Below, in pieces: positions 46,021-54,232 of a DNA stretch of 64,000 nucleotides. This stretch comes from CADCTB01 sp964479465 (GTDB taxonomy: Bacteria; Actinomycetota; Acidimicrobiia; Acidimicrobiales; AC-14), in assembly GCA_964479465.1 (NCBI GenBank), contig CAYZMG010000006.1, positions 48,006-112,005 of the forward strand, given 5' to 3'. Under the pieces are notes generated by a model that was not told the DNA's origin, ran no database searches, and worked only from the letters and a program-made list of their open reading frames with translations. Position numbers and translations under genes: made by a program. Position 1 is the first letter of the stretch; each line of letters begins with the position of its first letter.

Positions 46021-47145
46021 GTGCCCGCGTACCTGGATAATGCCGCCACGACCCCGATGCGCCCCGAAGCGGTCGAGGCCATGCTGCCGTACCTGACTGA
46101 GCGCTTCGGGAACCCGTCCGGGTCACACGCCGTGTCCCGGGAGGCCCGCAAGGCGCTCGACGAGGCGCGTGACACCGTCGCCCACCTCCTCGGCGCCCGG
46201 CCGGCGGAGATCGTGTTCACCGGCGGCGGCACGGAGGCCGACAACCTGGCCATCCTCGGCGCCGTGGCCGTCCGGCCCGGACCCACGGTCTGCTCGGCCG
46301 TCGAGCACCACGCCGTGCTGCATGCCTGCGACGCCGCCGGCGAGAACCGGCTGGCGCCGGTAGACGGCGCCGGCGTGGTGGTTCTGGAGCGGCTGGCGGA
46401 GCTGCTCGACCCGTCGGTCTCGGTCGTCTCGGTGATGCTCGCGAACAACGAGGTCGGCACCATCGAGCCGCTGGCCGAGGTGGTGGCCCTGGTGCGGGAG
46501 CTGGCGCCGGCGGCCGTCGTGCACACCGACGCCGTGCAGGCCCTCCCGTGGCTCGACGTGGCCGCCATGGCGGCGTCGGCGGATCTGGTGGCGGTCAGCG
46601 CCCACAAGTTCGGCGGCCCGAAGGGCGTGGGCGCCCTGGTGGTCCGCCAGGGCGTGACCGTGCGGCCGATCATCCACGGTGGCGGCCAGGAGCGCGACCG
46701 GCGCAGCGGAACCCACAACGTTTCCGGCATCGTGGCCATGGCTGCAGCCATGCGGGCGACGGTGGAGGGGCGCGAGGCGGAGGTCACGCGGGTCCGTGCG
46801 TTGCGCGACCGGCTGGCCGACGGGCTGCTGGCGACGGTGCCGGGCTGTATGGAGACCGTCGACCGGGCGAGCAAGATCTCCGGCAACTGCCACTTGTCGT
46901 TCGAGGGCGTGGAGTCCGAGGAGCTCCTCGTGCTGCTGGACGCGGCCGGCGTCTATGCCTCCGCCGGCTCGGCGTGCGCCAGCGGGGCCGTCGACCCCTC
47001 CCACGTGCTGGCGGCCATGGGCCTGCCCCGGGAGCGGGCGCTCGGCTCCCTCCGGCTGTCGCTCGGCCCGAACACCACCGAGGCCGACGTCGACCTGGCC
47101 CTGGCCGCCATCCCGCCGGCGGTGGAGAGACTGCGGGAGGGATGA
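46021..47145 (+). CDS. Cysteine desulfurase (IscS/NifS family)
   Basis: 374 residues from GTG 46021 (TTG 46015 also in frame). PLP enzyme that takes sulfur from cysteine onto an active-site Cys. YLDNAATTPMRPEAVEAM at the start, FTGGGTEADNLAI, PLP Lys in SAHKFGGPKG near 197, and Cys in SAGSACASG near 319. It overlaps mnmA by ATGA, so tRNA thiolation is the most direct use of the sulfur; supply to the NifU-like protein is also possible. Confidence 0.93.
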   Translation: MPAYLDNAATTPMRPEAVEAMLPYLTERFGNPSGSHAVSREARKALDEARDTVAHLLGARPAEIVFTGGGTEADNLAILGAVAVRPGPTVCSAVEHHAVLHACDAAGENRLAPVDGAGVVVLERLAELLDPSVSVVSVMLANNEVGTIEPLAEVVALVRELAPAAVVHTDAVQALPWLDVAAMAASADLVAVSAHKFGGPKGVGALVVRQGVTVRPIIHGGGQERDRRSGTHNVSGIVAMAAAMRATVEGREAEVTRVRALRDRLADGLLATVPGCMETVDRASKISGNCHLSFEGVESEELLVLLDAAGVYASAGSACASGAVDPSHVLAAMGLPRERALGSLRLSLGPNTTEADVDLALAAIPPAVERLREG

Positions 47146-48161
47146 GGGTTCTCGCCGCCATGTCCGGCGGTGTCGACTCCTCGGTCGCCGCGGCCCTGCT
47201 GGTGGAGGAGGGCCACGACGTCACCGGTGTCACCCTGCGGCTGTGGGACAACCCCACCGACGCTGGCTGCTGCTCGGTGGCCGAGATCGACGACGCCCGC
47301 CAGGTCGCCAACGTGCTCGGCATCGACCATCTGGTGTGGACCTTCGTCGACGAGTTCGACGCTCGCGTGGTCGCTCCCTACGCCGCCGCCCACGCCGAGG
47401 GGCTGACCCCGAACCCCTGCATCGAGTGCAACCGGCATCTCAAGTTCGGCCGGTTGCTCCGGCGGGCGACGCAGCTGGGCTTCGATGCGGTGGCCACCGG
47501 CCACCACGCCCAGGTGGTCGACGATGCTGGTCGCCGCAGCTTGCTGCGAGGCTCCGATCCGCTGAAGGACCAGTCCTACGTGCTCTATGTCCTGGGGCAG
47601 GCCGAACTGGCCCGGGTCCGGTTCCCCGTGGGGGTGATGACGAAGGCCGAGGTGCGGGCCAAGGCTGCGGCCCTCGGCCTGCCGACCGCGGCCAAGCCCG
47701 ACAGCCAGGACGTGTGCTTCGTCACCACCAGCGGCGGGCGGGAGGCGCTGCTGGCGTCGCGCATCCCGCTGCATCCGGGCCGGGTCGTCGACACCGCCGG
47801 CGCCGAGGTCGGCCGCGTCGACGCCGTCGAGCTCGTCACCATCGGGCAGCGCCGGGGCCTGGGCACCGGCGGCGGCGCCCGTCGCTACGCCCTGGCGGTC
47901 GACCCGGTCGCCGGCACCGTGACCGTGGGCGAGGCCGGCGACCTCCTCGCCGGCTCGGTGGCGCTGACCCAGCTGTGCTGGGTGCGGGAGCCCGTGGCCG
48001 GTGCCGTCGAGGTCCAGACCAGCGCCCACGGCGACGCCGCCGGCGCCACCTTCGACGGCACCACCGTTCACTTCACCGAGCCCCAGCGGCGAGTGGCGCC
48101 GGGCCAGAGCGTGGTGTTCTACCGAGGCGACGAGGTCCTGGGCGGCGGCATCGCCGTCTGA
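47142..48161 (+). CDS. mnmA: tRNA-specific 2-thiouridylase
   Basis: 339 residues. Makes the 2-thio group of wobble uridine 34 in Lys/Glu/Gln tRNAs. ATP-pyrophosphatase loop AAMSGGVDSSVAAA (5-18), catalytic Cys in TPNPCIECNRHLKF near 93, second Cys in SQDVCFV near 191, and the C-terminal beta-barrel. The cysteine desulfurase immediately upstream is the sulfur donor. A perfect palindrome begins 4 nt after the stop. Confidence 0.95.
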   Translation: MRVLAAMSGGVDSSVAAALLVEEGHDVTGVTLRLWDNPTDAGCCSVAEIDDARQVANVLGIDHLVWTFVDEFDARVVAPYAAAHAEGLTPNPCIECNRHLKFGRLLRRATQLGFDAVATGHHAQVVDDAGRRSLLRGSDPLKDQSYVLYVLGQAELARVRFPVGVMTKAEVRAKAAALGLPTAAKPDSQDVCFVTTSGGREALLASRIPLHPGRVVDTAGAEVGRVDAVELVTIGQRRGLGTGGGARRYALAVDPVAGTVTVGEAGDLLAGSVALTQLCWVREPVAGAVEVQTSAHGDAAGATFDGTTVHFTEPQRRVAPGQSVVFYRGDEVLGGGIAV

Positions 48162-48164
48162 GCG

Positions 48165-48211
48165 GCGCTTGTGCATTTTTGTACCTCAGAGGTACAAAAA
48201 TGCACAAGCGC
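48165..48211. terminator. Perfect 47-nt palindrome between convergent genes
   Basis: 23-bp perfect arms (48165-48187, 48189-48211) around a single A. The centre is GTACCTC-A-GAGGTAC, shared with 29228-29276. Each arm carries a T5/A5 tract and the stem extends outward (AGCGGC/GCCGCT) past a small bulge. The position between convergent genes suits a bidirectional terminator. Confidence 0.65.
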
Positions 48212-48218
48212 GAAGCCG

Positions 48219-49079
48219 CTACCGCGTCAGGCGCCGGCGGCGAGCCTCCTCCATCACCGCGCCGGGGCGGGTCGGCGTGAAGCGGAGCCCGCGGGCATGG
48301 ACGGCGGTGCCCTCACGCCGGCCGGGCTTGAGCAGCGTGATCGTCGTCATCTCATCGAGCCCGAGGTGGATGCCGAGCCCCGGCGCCCGCTGGGACAGGT
48401 CGTAGGAGCCGGTGTCGGCGGCCGTCGCCGGGCGGAAGGCGGTGATGTCCTGGCGGCGGAACAGCGTCGGGTCCATGAGGACGACGGGGTCGTGCAGGAC
48501 CACGCCGGCGGGCACGAAGACCGCCCACCGCCGGGCCAGGTTGTGGATCGACTTGAGCAGCAACCCGGCGAGTGGCCACCCGACCAGTAGCACCGCACCG
48601 CCGAGGACCCACTGCTTCGCCGCCAGCAGCAGTGGGCCGGCGGCGATGCCGGCCAGCGACAGCGCCCACGCCAGCGGCAACGGCCCGGCCAGCAAAGGGC
48701 CGGGCGGGCGTAGGAGGAATCGGCGCTCGTTGGGGTACGCGGGGCCGTTCACGCACGCGGCGCCGATCGCCGGCGCGAACGTCCATGCGCAGGCCACGCC
48801 GGCCCACGCCACCGCCAGCGCCGACGGCTCGCCGGCGAGGGCGGCGGCCACTGCCGTCACCACTGCCGCAGGCGCCACCACCCGCAGTGCAGTCAGTGCC
48901 AGCGGGTGGGGCGCGAAGGCGGCGATCATGCCCACCGCCCAACCCAACCAAAGCAGGGTCGACGCCACCAGCTGCACGGGCCGGCTGGTGGAGTCGAGCG
49001 CGGCGGCCAGCGCCGGCCCCGTGGTGAACGGCAGCCCCACCCACAGGCCGCGCACGAGCCAGGGGAGGAGGCGTTCCAT
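48219..49079 (-). CDS. Integral membrane protein of unknown function
   Basis: 286 residues from ATG 49079. About six hydrophobic segments in the first 200 residues, including WLVRGLWVGLPFTTGPALAAAL and LVASTLLWLGWAVGMIAAF, then a soluble tail of about 90 residues rich in Arg/Pro (DPTLFRRQDITAFRP). No family recognised. It is divergent from ligA across 27 nt; the two putative -10 elements overlap by a TA pair. Confidence 0.65.
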   Translation of the reverse strand: MERLLPWLVRGLWVGLPFTTGPALAAALDSTSRPVQLVASTLLWLGWAVGMIAAFAPHPLALTALRVVAPAAVVTAVAAALAGEPSALAVAWAGVACAWTFAPAIGAACVNGPAYPNERRFLLRPPGPLLAGPLPLAWALSLAGIAAGPLLLAAKQWVLGGAVLLVGWPLAGLLLKSIHNLARRWAVFVPAGVVLHDPVVLMDPTLFRRQDITAFRPATAADTGSYDLSQRAPGLGIHLGLDEMTTITLLKPGRREGTAVHARGLRFTPTRPGAVMEEARRRRLTR

Positions 49080-49093
49080 CGGGGCGAGAAGGC

Positions 49094-49099
49094 TACCGT
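49094..49099 (+). promoter_or_regulatory. Putative leaderless -10 (ligA)
   Basis: TACCGT ends 7 nt before ATG 49107. The minus-strand TAGCCT for the membrane protein overlaps it by two bases. Confidence 0.45.
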
Positions 49100-49106
49100 C
49101 ACACCT

Positions 49107-51104
49107 ATGGAGGCAGCGAGCCGCGTCGAGGAGCTGCGCCGGCTGGTCGAGCACCACACCGAGCGCTACCACCTGCTCGACGACCCCGAGATCTCCGACG
49201 CCGAGTTCGACGCCCTTGTCCGGGAGCTACGGGCGCTGGAGGACGCCCATCCCGAGCTGCGTTCCGACGAGTCCCCGACCCAGAAGGTGGGCGGGCGAGC
49301 CTCGACGGCGTTCGCCGAGGTCCGCCACCGGGTGCCGATGATGTCGCTCGACAACGCCTTCTCCTTCGAGGAGCTGGTGGCCTGGGGCAAGCGCATGGAG
49401 CGCTACATCAGCGAGCACGTCGACTACGTGTGCGAGCTGAAGATCGACGGCATCGCCTGCTCGCTGCTGTACGAGGGCGGCCGCTACGTGCGGGGGGCCA
49501 CCCGGGGCAACGGCGTGGTCGGGGAGGACGTCACCGAGAACGTCCGCACCATCTCGGTCATCCCGGAGCGCCTCGTTGGCGACGCCCCCGAGGTGCTGGA
49601 GGTCCGGGGCGAGGTCTACATGCCGGTCTCGGCGTTCGAGGAGCTGAACCAGCGCCAGGGCGAGGCCGGCCTGCGCCTGTTCGCCAACCCCCGCAACTCC
49701 GGCGCCGGCTCCCTCCGCCAGAAGGACCCCAAGGTCACCGCCAGCCGCGACCTGCGGTTCTGGGCCTACCAGCTCGGCGAGGGCCCTCGGTTCCGCCGGC
49801 ACTCCGAGACGCTCGACTACCTGAAGGCCGCCGGCCTGCCGGTCAACCCGAACGTCCGCACCGTCGGCAGCCTCGACGAGGTGTTCGCCTACTGCGAGAA
49901 CTGGCTCACCCACCGCCACGACCTCGACTACGAGATCGACGGCGTGGTGGTCAAGGTCGACGACCTGGCCCAGCGCGAGGAGCTCGGGTTCACGTCGAAG
50001 TCCCCCCGATGGGCCATCGCCTACAAGTTCCCGCCCGAGGAGGTGACGACGCTCCTCAAGGACATCATGGTGTCGATCGGCCGGACCGGGAAGGCCACGC
50101 CGTTCGCCCAACTCGAACCCGTACGGGTCAGCGGCTCGACGGTCCAGCTCGCCACGTTGCATAACCAGGACCAGGTGCGGGTCAAGGACGTGCGCCCCGG
50201 CGACACGGTGACGGTCCGCAAGGCCGGCGACGTCATCCCCGAGGTCGTCGCCGCCGTCCTGTCGAAGCGCCCCGAGGGCCTGCCGGAGTGGAGCTTCCCG
50301 ACCGAGTGCCCGGTCTGCGGTGGGCCGCTCATCCGGATCGAGGGCGAGTCCGACACGTTCTGCGTCAACGTCGACTGCTCGGCCCAGCGCGACGGCCGCA
50401 TCATCCACTTCGCCTCCCGGGGCGCCATGGACATCGAGGGCCTGGGCGAGAAGCGGGTCAGCCAGCTCACGACCGCCGGCCTGCTGTCCGACCCGGGCGA
50501 CATCTTCTTCCTGACCTATGAGGCCCTCATGGGCCTGGAGGGCTTCGCCGACATCTCGGCCCGGAACCTGTTGGACGCCATTGCGGCTTCCAAGACGCGA
50601 CCGCTCCCGAGCCTTCTCGTCGGCCTCAGCATCCGCCACCTCGGCGGGCGGGGCGCCGAGGTGCTGGCCGAGGCGTTCGGGCACCTTGACCGCATCCTGG
50701 ACGCATCCGAGGAGGAGATGGCTGCCACCCCCGGGGTCGGACATGTGATCGCCAGGAGCGTGTGCGAGTTCTTCGCCCTCGACCGCAACCGGGAGGTGGT
50801 CGACAAGCTGCGCGACGCCGGCGTGAACTTTGCCGGCGTGGAGCGCTCGACGCTGCCGCCGACGCTGGCCGGCAAGTCCGTGGTCGTGACCGGCACCCTG
50901 GAGTCGATGTCGCGGGACAAGGCGGTCGAGGCGGTGAAGGCGCGGGGCGGGTCGTCGCCGGGGAGCGTGTCGAAGAAGACCGCCTACCTCGTGGCCGGCG
51001 CCGAGCCCGGGCAGGCCAAGGTCACCAAGGCCGAGGAGTGCGGGGTGCCGGTGATCGACGAGGCCGCGTTCCTGCACCTCCTGGAGACGGGTGAGGTCCC
51101 CTGA
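49107..51104 (+). CDS. ligA: NAD-dependent DNA ligase
   Basis: 665 residues. Seals nicks in replication and repair. Domain Ia, adenylation with Lys112 in CELKIDGIACSL, DYEIDGVVVKVDD, the OB fold GRTGKATPFAQLEPV, a four-Cys zinc finger (CPVCG...CVNVDC, 401-424), helix-hairpin-helix repeats (GLEGFADISARN, ATPGVGHVIARSV) and a C-terminal BRCT domain from about 590. Full length for the family. The next gene starts inside the stop overlap. Confidence 0.97.
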   Translation: MEAASRVEELRRLVEHHTERYHLLDDPEISDAEFDALVRELRALEDAHPELRSDESPTQKVGGRASTAFAEVRHRVPMMSLDNAFSFEELVAWGKRMERYISEHVDYVCELKIDGIACSLLYEGGRYVRGATRGNGVVGEDVTENVRTISVIPERLVGDAPEVLEVRGEVYMPVSAFEELNQRQGEAGLRLFANPRNSGAGSLRQKDPKVTASRDLRFWAYQLGEGPRFRRHSETLDYLKAAGLPVNPNVRTVGSLDEVFAYCENWLTHRHDLDYEIDGVVVKVDDLAQREELGFTSKSPRWAIAYKFPPEEVTTLLKDIMVSIGRTGKATPFAQLEPVRVSGSTVQLATLHNQDQVRVKDVRPGDTVTVRKAGDVIPEVVAAVLSKRPEGLPEWSFPTECPVCGGPLIRIEGESDTFCVNVDCSAQRDGRIIHFASRGAMDIEGLGEKRVSQLTTAGLLSDPGDIFFLTYEALMGLEGFADISARNLLDAIAASKTRPLPSLLVGLSIRHLGGRGAEVLAEAFGHLDRILDASEEEMAATPGVGHVIARSVCEFFALDRNREVVDKLRDAGVNFAGVERSTLPPTLAGKSVVVTGTLESMSRDKAVEAVKARGGSSPGSVSKKTAYLVAGAEPGQAKVTKAEECGVPVIDEAAFLHLLETGEVP

Positions 51105-51742
51105 TCGAGCTCCGCTCCGTCAACGTGCTCATGCCCGAGTTCCTGGGCCTGCACCGGGGCCAGCGCATCACCAGCGGGATCGCCAAGCGACCGGTGACTG
51201 CCGAGTACCTCTGGCTCGACCGCCTCAACCTGGAGGGCGACGCCCAGGCCGACCTGGAGGTCCACGGCGGCCCCGACAAGGCGGTGTACGCCTACCCCTC
51301 CGAGCACCTGCCCAAGTGGGCGGCCGAGCTGGGCCAGACCTTGGGGCCGGCGCCGTTCGGGGAGAACCTGAGCACCGCCGGCGGCACCGAGGACGACGTC
51401 TGCATCGGCGACCGCTGGTACTGGGGCGACGCCGTGCTGGAGGTGTGCCAGCCCCGCTCGCCGTGCTTCAAGCTCACCATGCACCGGGGCCGGGGCGACA
51501 TCGGCCGCCTCCTGCGCAACAGCAACCGGACGGGTTGGTATCTGCGGGTGCTGGAGCCGGGGCGGGTGCCGGTGGCCGGGCCGATAAGGGTCGAGCCCCA
51601 CCCCATGGGAGCAACGGTGTCGGTGGTCAACGAGGCCACCAAACCGGGCGCGGCACCGGTCGAGGTGCTCCAGGCCCTGCTGGCCGTGGAGCCCCTGGCC
51701 CTGGAGTGGAAGCTGTTCCTCGCGACACGCCTGCCGGACTGA
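51101..51742 (+). CDS. MOSC domain protein (YiiM-like), apparent CTG start
   Basis: 213 residues if read from CTG 51101, which overlaps the ligA stop as CTGA and has GGTGAGG 5 nt upstream. The first conventional codon is GTG 51125, but starting there removes the family's usual ELRSVNV opening strand. MOSC signatures: EVHGGPDKAVYAY, FGENLSTAG, and the Cys in QPRSPCFKL near 122 thought to bind molybdenum cofactor or handle sulfur. Probably acts in detoxification of N-hydroxylated compounds; partner unknown. Confidence 0.82.
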   Translation: MIELRSVNVLMPEFLGLHRGQRITSGIAKRPVTAEYLWLDRLNLEGDAQADLEVHGGPDKAVYAYPSEHLPKWAAELGQTLGPAPFGENLSTAGGTEDDVCIGDRWYWGDAVLEVCQPRSPCFKLTMHRGRGDIGRLLRNSNRTGWYLRVLEPGRVPVAGPIRVEPHPMGATVSVVNEATKPGAAPVEVLQALLAVEPLALEWKLFLATRLPD

Positions 51743-51802
51743 GCTCATCCAGAGCCGGCGCCGGCGCCGTACCTCTCCGGACTCGACTCAGGAGAAGAAA
51801 CG

Positions 51803-52414
51803 TTGATCCGTCGCAAGAGCGCAGCATTCGTGGTGGGCGCGTCAGCCCTCGTCCTGGGGTTTCTCGCCCTGTCGGGGCCGGCGGTCGGCGCCGGCTCGGC
51901 CGTGCGGGCCACCGCCTACATCCGCAACGACGCCGGCCTGGCCACGTTCAACCCCGACGTGAACCCCAACTCGAACTGCGCCACGTCCGACAGCGACGAC
52001 ATCCAGACCAACAGCCCGGTCGGGTCGGTGGCCAACAACGTCCACGTGGACGCCTGCCTGTTCAGCGCCGCGGCGCCGCTGACCGCCATGGTCGGCGACG
52101 TCGACATCGCCGCCACCTTCGAGATCTTCGGCGCCGGCACCATCAGCGCCTGCCCCGACCCCGACGGCGCCGGCCCCAAGACCGCGGTCCGCCACGACCA
52201 CAACGGCGACGGCACCTTCGAGCATTGCCACCTGAGCGGCTACCAGTCCACCGGTACCGGGGCGCTGGAGTACCACGCCCGGGTGAACAACACCTCCGGC
52301 GGCGGTCAGACCCGGGTGCTGTTCTGCGCCGACGCCGACCAGGACGGCTGCGCTGACGAGGCGGTGCGCAGCCAGACCGCCATCGGGTGGATGCCGGCGG
52401 CGCCTACGAACTGA
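51803..52414 (+). CDS. Secreted protein with two calcium-loop-like motifs
   Basis: 203 residues from TTG 51803, with AGGAG upstream. Signal peptide (AAFVVGASALVLGFLALSG...VGA). The mature part has six cysteines and two DxDxDG-like loops, DHNGDGTFE and DADQDGCAD, similar to EF-hand/dockerin-type calcium loops but without the flanking helices. No family recognised. The end overlaps the convergent HIT gene by 11 nt. Confidence 0.65.
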   Translation: MIRRKSAAFVVGASALVLGFLALSGPAVGAGSAVRATAYIRNDAGLATFNPDVNPNSNCATSDSDDIQTNSPVGSVANNVHVDACLFSAAAPLTAMVGDVDIAATFEIFGAGTISACPDPDGAGPKTAVRHDHNGDGTFEHCHLSGYQSTGTGALEYHARVNNTSGGGQTRVLFCADADQDGCADEAVRSQTAIGWMPAAPTN

Positions 52415-52826
52415 GCGCGGCCCGGATCCGGGCGGCAACTCCCTCCATATCGTCCTCGCCGGCGTAGCGCTGCCGGGGCCAGAAGAAGCCCCGCAGGCCG
52501 TCCTTGCGCCGGCGGGGGACGACGTGGACATGCAGATGCGGCACGCTCTGGCTGACCGTGTTGTTCATGGCGACGAACGTCCCGTGGGCCTCCATGGAGG
52601 CCTGCACGGCGGCCGCCAGGCGCTGGGTCACGCTGAACAGTGGCTCGACCAGCGCCGGCGGCAGGTCGGTCAGCGTTTCGTGGTGGGCCCGGGGTACCAG
52701 CAGGACGTGGCCCGGGAACACCGGCCGGACGTCGAGGAACGCCAGCGTGTGCTCGTCGGCGTAGACCGAGTGCGCCGGCGTGGCGCCGGTGACGATGTCG
52801 CAGAAGACGCAGCCGGCGTCAGCCAC
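52404..52826 (-). CDS. HIT family nucleotide-binding protein
   Basis: 140 residues from GTG 52826. Opens with CVFCDIVTG, then AFLDVRPVFPGHVLLVPRAHHE, and the histidine triad HLHVHVVPRR near 95. HIT proteins hydrolyse nucleoside phosphoramidates or dinucleotides. It overlaps the nucleotidyltransferase-like gene upstream by 8 nt, so it may be in that operon. Confidence 0.9.
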   Translation of the reverse strand: MADAGCVFCDIVTGATPAHSVYADEHTLAFLDVRPVFPGHVLLVPRAHHETLTDLPPALVEPLFSVTQRLAAAVQASMEAHGTFVAMNNTVSQSVPHLHVHVVPRRRKDGLRGFFWPRQRYAGEDDMEGVAARIRAALSS

Positions 52827-53379
52827 GTCCCTCCCGGAGGAAGAGCCGGAGCCTCGCCATCCGCGGGTGCATGGCCGGCCCCCGTAGACCGATCAGCTGG
52901 CGCTGCACGTACTCCACGTCGAGTTCCGGTCGTGATGCGGCGATGGACCGGAGGTCTACCCAATCCTTCTCGCGCCCGAAGGACAGCTTGAACACGGCGA
53001 GGTCCTCGGGCGAGAGGAACGGCAACGGGATGCGGTCCGGACCGAACGGGTGCTCGACGGTGCGCCTCTCGATCTCGTCGTAACGTTCGTCGAGCGAGGG
53101 GAAGAGGTCGACCGGATACGGCCGGTGCGTGCTCCGGAGCCGGATACCGGCGATCGGCACCCATCGCTCCTTGGCCTCCTCCGGATGCAACCGGATCTGA
53201 GCGAGGGCGCCAAGGACCGCATCGACTTCATCCAATGGCGTGAAAACGTTCACGTCGACATCCACGGTGCCGCGAGGCTCGGCCACCTGAGCGAGCGCCA
53301 GCGCGCCGCCGAACGCATGGGCTATCCCGGCCGTGCTCAGCGTGCGATCGACCTCGACAACGAAGTCGACGAACGTCAC
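52819..53379 (-). CDS. Nucleotidyltransferase-like protein (possible AbiEii/MNT-type toxin)
   Basis: 186 residues from GTG 53379, overlapping the upstream regulator gene as GTGA. N-terminal nucleotidyltransferase features: HAFGGALALAQ, GTVDVDVNVF with the metal-binding D-x-D pair, and SPEDLAVFKLSFGREKDWVDL downstream, a pattern common in AbiEii-related proteins. Paired with an XRE regulator it is a likely toxin-antitoxin system; toxicity is inference. Confidence 0.72.
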   Translation of the reverse strand: MTFVDFVVEVDRTLSTAGIAHAFGGALALAQVAEPRGTVDVDVNVFTPLDEVDAVLGALAQIRLHPEEAKERWVPIAGIRLRSTHRPYPVDLFPSLDERYDEIERRTVEHPFGPDRIPLPFLSPEDLAVFKLSFGREKDWVDLRSIAASRPELDVEYVQRQLIGLRGPAMHPRMARLRLFLREGRG

Positions 53380-53726
53380 CTGGTGCGGGTGGCGTCGACG
53401 GCGTCCAACACCGCCGTCACGACGTCGGCCCGGTCCTCCGGGCTCACGTCGGGGGCGATGCTCGGACGCTCGTCGGGTGGGTCGTCGGGGAGCCGGCGCG
53501 ACCAGAGGTCGAACGGCATGTCGCAATAGATGGTCCGGTCGCCGGCGGTGGCCGCCAACTCGAACCCGCACGCGACCACCAGCCGGTTCAGGGTATCGGC
53601 GGACGGAGTGCGGCGACCGTTCTCGATGGCGGAGATGTTCGCCTGGGCGATCCCCGACACCTGGGCCAGCTCGCGCTGGGTCAGGCCGCCGGCCTCTCGA
53701 ACCGCCCGGAGGAACGAGCTGTACAC
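53376..53726 (-). CDS. XRE-family HTH regulator (probable antitoxin)
   Basis: 116 residues from GTG 53726. Helix-turn-helix residues about 10-60: REAGGLTQRELAQVSGIAQ, ISAIENGRRTPSADTLNRL. The C-terminal half is acidic and likely flexible. TATACT lies 7 nt upstream of the start and overlaps an inverted repeat, which fits autorepression. Confidence 0.85.
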   Translation of the reverse strand: MYSSFLRAVREAGGLTQRELAQVSGIAQANISAIENGRRTPSADTLNRLVVACGFELAATAGDRTIYCDMPFDLWSRRLPDDPPDERPSIAPDVSPEDRADVVTAVLDAVDATRTR

Positions 53727-53733
53727 GCCGCCC

Positions 53734-53751
53734 AGTATATCGAAATCGATA
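53734..53751 (-). promoter_or_regulatory. AT-rich operator/-10 region of the XRE-nucleotidyltransferase pair
   Basis: TATCGA-AA-TCGATA (53738-53751) is an inverted repeat overlapping the minus-strand -10 TATACT (53734-53739). It is an AT-rich island in GC-rich surroundings and a good candidate binding site for the XRE protein. Confidence 0.55.
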
Positions 53752-53760
53752 ATATGGCGA

Positions 53761-54168
53761 TCAGTGGAGGCGGAAGCACCAGCGGTAGGACGACGAGTTG
53801 GCCCGCGGCTGGCCGATCTGGCGGTAGAAGACCGTGACGCAGTGCGATCCCGGCTCCAGGGTGGCGAAATCGCTGTCGGGGCCGGGCTTGAGTGTCAGGG
53901 TGTTGAGGGCGTCGACGAACTGCACGTCGTCCTCGGGAACCTCCCTGCCGTCGATGGCCAGGTAGCCGGTGTAGCCCGGCGCCAGGTTGGCGACGATCTG
54001 CGCCTGGCGTAGCTCCAGGGTGCCGCTGACAGGGAAGACCGACTCGATCGCCGCCGGGAAGTTGTCGGTGCTGGTCTGGGTCGGGCCGGAGAAGGCGAAG
54101 ACGATGCCGCCGACGGCGGCGGCGGCGATGGCGGTCATGATCAGGCGACGTAGCAGGGGTCTCTTCAC
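53761..54168 (-). CDS. Membrane-anchored small extracytoplasmic protein
   Basis: 135 residues from GTG 54168. Basic n-region (KRPLLRRL), one hydrophobic segment (IMTAIAAAAVGGIVFAF) and an exported domain with two cysteines and GYTGYLAIDGREVPEDDVQF. No family recognised, though the beta-rich pattern resembles PEGA-like surface domains. It is divergent from the PASTA kinase gene. Confidence 0.6.
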   Translation of the reverse strand: MKRPLLRRLIMTAIAAAAVGGIVFAFSGPTQTSTDNFPAAIESVFPVSGTLELRQAQIVANLAPGYTGYLAIDGREVPEDDVQFVDALNTLTLKPGPDSDFATLEPGSHCVTVFYRQIGQPRANSSSYRWCFRLH

Positions 54169-54220
54169 GCCCCTCGATTCTGTCTCACCTGATTGCCGGT
54201 GGTTGGGCAGCCGCGCACGG

Positions 54221-54226
54221 TAGCCT
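54221..54226 (+). promoter_or_regulatory. Putative leaderless -10 (PASTA kinase)
   Basis: TAGCCT ends 6 nt before GTG 54233. Confidence 0.5.
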
Positions 54227-54232
54227 TGCGCC

